A stretch of DNA of 64,000 nt, from the NCBI RefSeq assembly GCF_009928685.1, contig NZ_WWEO01000039.1, positions 124,001 through 188,000 of the forward strand. The letters run 5' to 3'. The notes under the pieces are model-generated. The model had not been told where the DNA came from and ran no database searches. It worked only from the letters and a program-made list of their open reading frames with translations. This stretch comes from Mucilaginibacter agri. GTDB taxonomy: Bacteria; Bacteroidota; Bacteroidia; Sphingobacteriales; Sphingobacteriaceae. The position numbers were made by a program, and so were the translations under genes. Shown one piece after another: positions 58,899 to 64,000 of the stretch (position 1 is its first letter; each line of letters starts with the position of its first letter).

Positions 58899-60503
58899 TT
58901 AAATGGCTTTGATACCCATAATTGCCGCCTCGAAACCATCCGGATCGTTGGATTTGTTTTTAATGCGGGTGCGGTAGTTATAAATAGTACTTAGGGAGTA
59001 TTCTAAAATGCGGGCAACTTTATCAGTATCGCTGATGCCTAAACGGATCAACGCGAAAATCCGCAGGTCGGTATTGAGGAGTTGATTGGGCAAAAGTTTA
59101 ATCTGATGTTCTGCCGGAAACAGCGCATTAAACTCGTGTACAAAGTTGGGGAACAGCTTCAAAAAAGCCTTGTCGAAATTTATAAAAAGCTCCTCACGCT
59201 CTTTCTTTAAATTGATATTGCCAACCAGTATTTTAATATCATCAAAGCGTTTGGTGGTCAATCGTTGCTCTATAGAACATTTAAATTTCTCGAGCTTGTT
59301 CATGTAATCGGATATGATATTAAGGTAGTATCCGATATACTCTTCTTTGATCTTTTCGGCTTCGTTAAGTTTATCTATAGTGTGTAATAGATTTGTATTG
59401 GCTTCAACCACCAATTTGTCTGCTGCTTTAATGCGTTTAAGCTGTTTGTAAATAATAATTGCAAATACAATAATGGTAACAGAAAGCAGTGTTAACAACG
59501 ACGAATAGAATATCAATGCCCGTTTCTGCTCTTGCTCGTATAAGATCCGCGCACCCGCCACAACCGGTAAAATTGCGCTCACCTGTACTTTACGCTGGCG
59601 CGCGCCATAGTACATGGCATCGTCCATAGCATGTTTAATAAAAATATAGGCGTCTTGCGTGTTGCCTTTTTTATCTAGCAGCTGTGCCAGGTTTAGCATA
59701 GCTGCTGCTTCTTTGGTAGACGATTTAATGTCGGCCATTGACGCTTTGATGAGCAAGGTTACTGCGCTGTCCGGGTTGTTATGCTGTATGTAGATATCGC
59801 TCAGGGTTGAAGCGGTAATGGCATACTGATGGTAGGATAATTGCTGATGATTGATGAGATACTGAAGCTTGGCGATAGCGCTTTTCAAATCACCGGCTTT
59901 AAGTTGCTTTAGTCCGGCGTAATAGGTGTACTCAAAAGATTTCGGGTCGCATAAACGCACCGCTGAGTCTACATAAGCCCCTGCCCGTTTATTATAAAGG
60001 CGCGCGTAATAGTCATCCTTATCAAAATCGGCCAGGTCGTAATAGGTACGGGCCGTTAAAAAGTAGTATTCTTTCTTAACCGAATCGGGGAGTAGCTTTA
60101 CCTTAACCGAGTTAAGTGTATCAAAGGTCTCCTTAAACATGCCCGACGATAGTAAGATAAATCCCAGCTTTATTTTACCATAGGCAATTTTGGCGGGGTC
60201 TTTCATTTGTTCGCCCACGCGCTGTAGCTGGTGTGCGTAGTAGAAAGCCCTTTCGTATTTAAACGACTTGTATTCGTTATACAGATCGAGGTAAAGGCTG
60301 TATTGTTGCGGAAGGCTCAGTTGCACATCTTTCTCCAATTGTGCCTTCAGGGCTTCAACAGTTTTAATTTTCTGAGCGTCGTAATTGGCCTTATTGTTTA
60401 ATACCGACTTTAATTCTGCAATTTCCTGCTCATGTGGCTGGGTAGCAGCAAATGAAAAGTAACCGATAAATAATAGCGACAAATTAAGTATCAGGTATTT
60501 CAT
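58899..60503 (-). CDS. SusR-like membrane regulator (TPR, DUF6377 type)
   Basis: A 534-residue protein with signal peptide or anchor MKYLILNLSLLFIGYFSFAA, a periplasmic TPR-like helical region (about 25-320), a membrane helix LIFYSSLLTLLSVTIIVFAIIIY (about 327-350), then a coiled coil and a C-terminal helix-turn-helix-like end (LRIFALIRLGISDTDKVARILEYSLSTIYNYRTRIKNKS). This is the layout of SusR-type regulators, which bind an oligosaccharide in the periplasm and activate a PUL. Its position just upstream of susC and same strand fits that role. I believe the domain is called DUF6377 in Pfam. Confidence 0.88.
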   Translation of the reverse strand: MKYLILNLSLLFIGYFSFAATQPHEQEIAELKSVLNNKANYDAQKIKTVEALKAQLEKDVQLSLPQQYSLYLDLYNEYKSFKYERAFYYAHQLQRVGEQMKDPAKIAYGKIKLGFILLSSGMFKETFDTLNSVKVKLLPDSVKKEYYFLTARTYYDLADFDKDDYYARLYNKRAGAYVDSAVRLCDPKSFEYTYYAGLKQLKAGDLKSAIAKLQYLINHQQLSYHQYAITASTLSDIYIQHNNPDSAVTLLIKASMADIKSSTKEAAAMLNLAQLLDKKGNTQDAYIFIKHAMDDAMYYGARQRKVQVSAILPVVAGARILYEQEQKRALIFYSSLLTLLSVTIIVFAIIIYKQLKRIKAADKLVVEANTNLLHTIDKLNEAEKIKEEYIGYYLNIISDYMNKLEKFKCSIEQRLTTKRFDDIKILVGNINLKKEREELFINFDKAFLKLFPNFVHEFNALFPAEHQIKLLPNQLLNTDLRIFALIRLGISDTDKVARILEYSLSTIYNYRTRIKNKSNDPDGFEAAIMGIKAI

Positions 60504-60591
60504 ACCGCTTTAAGTAGAATTAAATTTTAGGTAATACAATTGGTTAGCATCCGGTGTGCCTCTCAACCGGAATAAAGGGCTAATATAACTA

Positions 60592-60626
60592 AATCCTCAA
60601 ATTGCCTTAAAGGAAATTTGAGGATT
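60592..60626. promoter_or_regulatory. 35-bp palindrome in the divergent regulator/NIPSNAP spacer
   Basis: AATCCTCAAATT (60592-60603) and AATTTGAGGATT (60615-60626) are exact complements, and the 11-nt spacer contains its own palindrome CCTTAAAGG. It is 45 bp before the NIPSNAP ATG and about 90 bp from the SusR-like start. Confidence 0.55.
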
Positions 60627-60670
60627 ATAATCACGGCGAATGATTATCTTGTAGTCCAATTACAACCGCA

Positions 60671-61405
60671 ATGAAAACCCCTGTTATCACATTTGCGCTC
60701 GCCCTTTTTATGGTAAGCATCGCTTCGGCACAAAATAGTAATAAGTCTTTTGGCGATTACTACCAGATCAGTATTTATCACACAGACAGCCAGGCGCAGA
60801 CAGACTCACTTAGTCACTATTTCGAATCGAGCTATATTCCCGCTTTGCATAAAGCAGGTTTCGACAAAGTAGGTGTATTTATGCCCCTTACTAATGATAC
60901 CAGTGCCGATAAGCGGATTGTGGTTTGGATCCCGATGAAGAGCCTGAATAATCTGCAGAAGATAGGCCTGTTTAATGACTGCCCGAAATACAAGCGCCTC
61001 GAAAATATTATCCTTACCGCTTTTGAGCAGGCGCCGCATTATAAAGTGCCTTCTTTAAATGGTAACCCCGCCGATCATATCTACGAACTGCGCAGTTACG
61101 AAGGCCCAACCGAAGAGCGTTACCTGCAAAAAGTAAAAATGTTTAATGCGGGCGACGAAGTTGGCTTATTTGCCCGATTAGGTTTTAATGCAGTTTTCTA
61201 CGCACAAGTGTTGGCCGGTTCGCGCATGCCTAACCTTATGTATATGATCAGTTTCGAGAATAAAGCCTCCCATGATGCCCATTGGAAATCCTTTGGTGAT
61301 GATGCTTACTGGAAAAAGCTATCAGCCCTGACCGAATATCAAAATACCGTTTCAAAGATTGACGCTGTTTTTATGCGCCCTGCGGGGTATTCGGACTTAA
61401 AGTAA
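60671..61405 (+). CDS. NIPSNAP family protein, secreted
   Basis: A 244-residue protein with signal peptide MKTPVITFALALFMVSIASAQ. Two ferredoxin-like halves follow; the C-terminal one is a NIPSNAP domain (IYELRSYEGPTEERYLQKVKMFNAGDEVGLFARLGFN, then MPNLMYMISFENKASHDAHWKSF). NIPSNAP proteins have no well-established bacterial enzyme activity; relatives of the dimeric alpha-beta barrel type bind or modify small molecules. The gene is divergent from the SusR-like regulator with a 35-bp palindrome between. Confidence 0.85.
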   Translation: MKTPVITFALALFMVSIASAQNSNKSFGDYYQISIYHTDSQAQTDSLSHYFESSYIPALHKAGFDKVGVFMPLTNDTSADKRIVVWIPMKSLNNLQKIGLFNDCPKYKRLENIILTAFEQAPHYKVPSLNGNPADHIYELRSYEGPTEERYLQKVKMFNAGDEVGLFARLGFNAVFYAQVLAGSRMPNLMYMISFENKASHDAHWKSFGDDAYWKKLSALTEYQNTVSKIDAVFMRPAGYSDLK

Positions 61406-61419
61406 GCTGCTGGGGTTTT

Positions 61420-61496
61420 GGGTGTCATCCTGAGGCTCTCGAAGGATGGTGCAGAGGGCCTCGCCCGCTTGTTTCGAGTGCCTCAACATGACACCC
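61420..61496. repeat. Dispersed inverted repeat, TGTCATCCTGAG-like family, copy 2
   Basis: The left end GGGTGTCATCCTGAGGCTCTCGAA and right end (TTCGAGTGCCTCAACATGACACCC) pair at most positions. The middle contains GGCCTCGCCC. It is related to the element at 8347-8440 by TGTCAT-x-C-x-GAG. Confidence 0.7.
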
Positions 61497-61531
61497 ATAA
61501 ATTCTTTATCTCATTCAGAATAAATCAGATA

Positions 61532-61633
61532 TTTGTCGTCGCAGGGTCTCTCGCAGAGGACCCTGCGATTTAGGACAGGTTTGCGGTGCATCTGCAGCTT
61601 AGGGTCCTCTGAGAGAGACCCTAAGAAGACAAA
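61532..61633. repeat. Cruciform-type repeat with two internal hairpins
   Basis: Outer arms TTTGTC (61532) and GACAAA (to 61633) enclose two palindromes, GCAGGGTC...GACCCTGC and CTTAGGGTC...GACCCTAAG, which are also similar to each other inverted. Together they can form a four-way junction. Between it and 61793 I see no gene. Confidence 0.65.
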
Positions 61634-61793
61634 AAATCCACTTCAAAAAATATTTTTCAAAATTCCTGTAACAAGCAATAACCGCTATGCTCTAATGTAA
61701 CGTTAATAGCTAAGGTACTACAAAAGCTATTCGATTTTGTGAGGAGTCCGCACCTTAAGGGCCCCGTTTAAGCAAAGAATTCAATCTAAAAAA

Positions 61794-63677
61794 ATGGCTG
61801 ATTTAATTTTTAAACTCTGGTGGGTGCTGCCTGTTGTTGCAGCTCTCCTAATGTACAAGTCTGTACTTCGTGTATTTTTTGGTATGATCATCGTTCCGGA
61901 CGACCGTATTGGTTTGGTGGTCAAAAAATTCGCCCTCTATGGTAACGATATGCGCCTACCCGATGGCCGCATCATAGCCACCCGTGGCGAAGCCGGTATG
62001 CAGGCCAAACCGTTAGCGCCTGGCTTGTACTGGCGCATGTGGCCGTGGCAATATGCTATTACCATGGCTCCCTTTACCATTATTGAGCAAGGTAGCCTCG
62101 GGCTGGTAAAGGCCAAAGATGGTGCTGCGTTAGATACCGGCCGTGTATTGGGTAAACCGGTAGAATGCGATAAGTTTCAGGACGCACAAGCTTTCCTGGA
62201 AAATAATGGTCAGAAAGGTCCTCAGGCTGCTTTTTTAACACCGGGTAACTATCGTATCAATACCTTTTTGTTTGAAATTGAAAAGGTGCCGATTACACAG
62301 GTGCATGAAAACAAGGTGGGTATTGTTACCACTTTGGACGGTGAACCACTGGAGAAAGGCGACATTGCCGGCGGTTCGGTAATTGGCCACCGTAACTACC
62401 AGGACCCTATTGCATTTATTAATGCTGGCGGAAAAAAAGGCTTGCAGGAAGATGTGATCCTGGCGGGTACTTATTACATGAACCCCTGGTTTGTGCTGGT
62501 GGAACAGGTAGATATGATGCACATCCCTATTGGTTATGTGGGTGTGGTTAACTCGTTCGTTGGCCCCGAAGGTAAAGATACCAGCGGCGATAACTTTAAA
62601 CACGGTAACATTGTGCACAAGGGCCAAAAAGGTGTTTGGGACGAACCGCTTGACCCTGGTAAACACCCGGTAAACATTTATACCCATGGGGTAGAGGTGG
62701 TGCCAACAACCAACATTGTACTAAACTGGGCTAACAGCCGCAGCGAAGCGCATGAGCTGGATAAAAATCTGAATACGATAAGCGTACGCTCTTTCGACGG
62801 TTTTACATTTAACCTCGATGTATCACAGATTATCCACATACCTCGTAACGAAGCGCCAAAGGTAATTGCGCGTTTCGGTAAAATGCGAAACCTGGTATCG
62901 CAGGTGCTTGAGCCTACCATCGCCAACTACTTTCGCAACGCGGCGCAAAAAAGTGATGTAATTGGTTTCTTAACCAACCGTTCGCAAAGGCAGGACGATG
63001 CTAAAGGGCATATCAGTCAGGTACTGGCAGATTACAATGTGGTTGGTGTAGACACGCTGATTGGTGATATTATTCCGCCGGAAGCATTGATGAAAACCAT
63101 GACCGACCGTAAGTTGGCCGAAGAAGAGCGCCATACTTACGAGATCCAGAAAAGTGCGCAAATTGAGCGTAAGGAATTTGAAAGTGCAAAAGCAGGTGCG
63201 GATATGCAACCGGAAATTGTGAAATCAACCCGTCAGGTAGAGATCAATACGCAAATGGCCGCAGCCAAAGTCGCCGCTGCCAAGGGTGATGCCGAATCGA
63301 GGGTGATTAACGCTAAAGCCGATGCCGAAAACCGAACTATTAATGCGAAGGCAGATGCAGAAGCTAAAACCATTATTGCCAAAGCAGACGCTAACGCCAC
63401 CGAGGTAAATGGTGGTGCCGAAGCAGGTAAAATTAAAGCCATTGGTTTGGCCGAGGCCGAGGTAACCAAACAAAAAACGGAGGCCATGGGTACCGAACAA
63501 TACGCTATAGTTCGTGTAGCCGAAGCCTTAGCCAGCAATGGTATCAAATTGGTACCAGAAATATTGGTTAACGGTAAAGACGGCGGCAGCGCCGGAATGG
63601 TTGATGCCTTAATTGGTTCCGAGCTGTTTAAAAAACTGCAAAAGGATAATAGTAAAGAAGACAAAACGGAAGCTTAA
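61794..63677 (+). CDS. SPFH/flotillin-like membrane protein
   Basis: A 627-residue protein. An N-terminal membrane helix (LWWVLPVVAALLMYKSVLRVFFGMIIV) is followed by a large region with repeated beta segments of the type HENKVGIVTTLDGEPL, MHIPIGYVGVV and PDDRIGLVVKKF, then the SPFH/Band-7 domain (about 320-460, VSQIIHIPRNEAPKVIARFG). A long coiled coil of Ala/Lys/Glu repeats (AKADAENRTINAKADAEAKT) follows, and then GTEQYAIVRVAEALASNGIKLVPEIL, the flotillin-like end. It should assemble into membrane rings or cages. The double N-terminal repeat is larger than in ordinary flotillins. Confidence 0.88.
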   Translation: MADLIFKLWWVLPVVAALLMYKSVLRVFFGMIIVPDDRIGLVVKKFALYGNDMRLPDGRIIATRGEAGMQAKPLAPGLYWRMWPWQYAITMAPFTIIEQGSLGLVKAKDGAALDTGRVLGKPVECDKFQDAQAFLENNGQKGPQAAFLTPGNYRINTFLFEIEKVPITQVHENKVGIVTTLDGEPLEKGDIAGGSVIGHRNYQDPIAFINAGGKKGLQEDVILAGTYYMNPWFVLVEQVDMMHIPIGYVGVVNSFVGPEGKDTSGDNFKHGNIVHKGQKGVWDEPLDPGKHPVNIYTHGVEVVPTTNIVLNWANSRSEAHELDKNLNTISVRSFDGFTFNLDVSQIIHIPRNEAPKVIARFGKMRNLVSQVLEPTIANYFRNAAQKSDVIGFLTNRSQRQDDAKGHISQVLADYNVVGVDTLIGDIIPPEALMKTMTDRKLAEEERHTYEIQKSAQIERKEFESAKAGADMQPEIVKSTRQVEINTQMAAAKVAAAKGDAESRVINAKADAENRTINAKADAEAKTIIAKADANATEVNGGAEAGKIKAIGLAEAEVTKQKTEAMGTEQYAIVRVAEALASNGIKLVPEILVNGKDGGSAGMVDALIGSELFKKLQKDNSKEDKTEA

Positions 63678-63736
63678 TTTTTGTAATGTTTTGATGAGAA
63701 AAAGGGCGCCCGAGAGGGGGCTCTTTTTTTGTTCCT

Positions 63737-63836
63737 TTCCCTCCTCGGGGAGGGGGTGTAATGGGTTGAGCATGGCAGGGAGGGGTTTCTCCAAACGCTT
63801 TTAGAAAACCCCTCCCTAGCCCTCCCGGGGGAGGGA
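63737..63836. repeat. Compound C/G-rich inverted repeat
   Basis: Three stems: CCCTCC/GGAGGG (63739-63755), GGGAGGGGTTT/AAACCCCTCCC (63778-63788 with 63806-63816) and CCCTCC/GGGAGG (63820-63835). A cruciform-like intergenic element between the SPFH gene and the partial gene at the window end; it may belong with the C-rich hairpin at 16.8 kb. Confidence 0.65.
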
Positions 63837-63848
63837 ATTTTTAATAAA

Positions 63849-63882
63849 CAATAAAGGCATCCCAACCGGAATGCCTTTATTG
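63849..63882. terminator. Bidirectional terminator near window end
   Basis: CAATAAAGGCAT (63849-63860) and ATGCCTTTATTG (63871-63882) pair exactly around a 10-nt loop. It suits both the SPFH gene and the minus-strand gene at the edge. Confidence 0.75.
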
Positions 63883-63898
63883 TTTTAATATCTATTAT

Positions 63899-64000
63899 TT
63901 AGCGACTTTTCAATTGTCGCATTTCTATTTTCATTTCGTCTAGTTGCTTTTGCGCCTGGCGGTTTTCGAGGTAGAAATATATCGCGAAGCCTAAAAATAT
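63899..64000 (-). CDS. C-terminal end of a small membrane protein (start outside window)
   Basis: An open minus-strand frame runs in from the right edge and stops at 63899. The last 33 residues read IFLGFAIYFYLENRQAQKQL then a charged helix ending RQLKSR. A membrane segment followed by a coiled coil is typical of small Bacteroidota membrane proteins of unknown role. It is supported by the terminator hairpin just after the stop. Too short to name. Confidence 0.65.
   Translation of the reverse strand: MFLGFAIYFYLENRQAQKQLDEMKIEMRQLKSR

Overview
The window looks like a chromosomal segment of a Bacteroidota member of the Sphingobacteriaceae type (Mucilaginibacter or Pedobacter-like). The evidence is a SusC/SusD pair with a SusR-like regulator, promoter boxes of the Bacteroidota form TAnnTTTG, almost no Shine-Dalgarno sequences, many short lipoproteins and TPR histidine kinases, and protein sequences typical of that family. 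The genus is an inference.

Layout. 1-6.1 kb: end of a TolC-like efflux protein, a receiver domain overlapping an N-acetylglucosamine-kinase-like gene, lnt, rsmI, serS and a degenerate receiver-like protein. 6.3-12 kb: GT39-type membrane glycosyltransferase, SIMPL-domain protein, S9 peptidase. 12-21.6 kb: ileS-dksA-like-lspA operon, an atypical SDR, an MMPL/RND exporter, dgkA-recO and a small unknown. 21.7-31.7 kb is an accessory region at tRNA-Val genes: two intact tRNA-Val(UAC) genes, one GIY-YIG nuclease cassette bracketed by a 73-bp direct repeat of the tRNA 3' end, two further tRNA-like relics with a 119-bp period, a lipoprotein, a sigma-54-type activator and a convergent five-gene operon of mostly unknown proteins, closed by a fourth decayed relic. 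31.7-36.6 kb: a LuxR-type regulator divergent from a TPR histidine kinase, a GT14 transferase and a Tat-exported Nif3-like protein. 37-41 kb: tRNA-Cys and an operon of glutamine-synthetase-like ligase, kinase-fold protein and HAD phosphatase. 41-49.5 kb: thioredoxin-like plus hybrid kinase operon, a STAND-type ATPase with an upstream small membrane protein, a LuxR regulator, an AraC-type protein and small unknowns. 49.6-60.5 kb: a polysaccharide utilisation locus (GH97, GH71-like, SusD, SusC, SusR-like) that fits an alpha-glucan, perhaps alpha-1,3-glucan. 60.6-64 kb: NIPSNAP protein, SPFH/flotillin-like protein and a partial small membrane protein.

The most unusual content lies at the tRNA-Val locus. 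First, there is a GIY-YIG gene whose 3' end runs into a remodelled tRNA copy, with relics of the same event nearby. Second, there is an operon (25.4-31.2 kb) whose members share Tyr/Glu/Phe/Asn-rich leaders and include a gluzincin-like protein and an amidohydrolase. It lies between tRNA relics and next to an activator with an altered GAFTGA loop and a possible -24/-12 promoter. Intergenic DNA also holds many strong inverted repeats of several families. I see no CRISPR array, IS transposase, integrase or rRNA gene.
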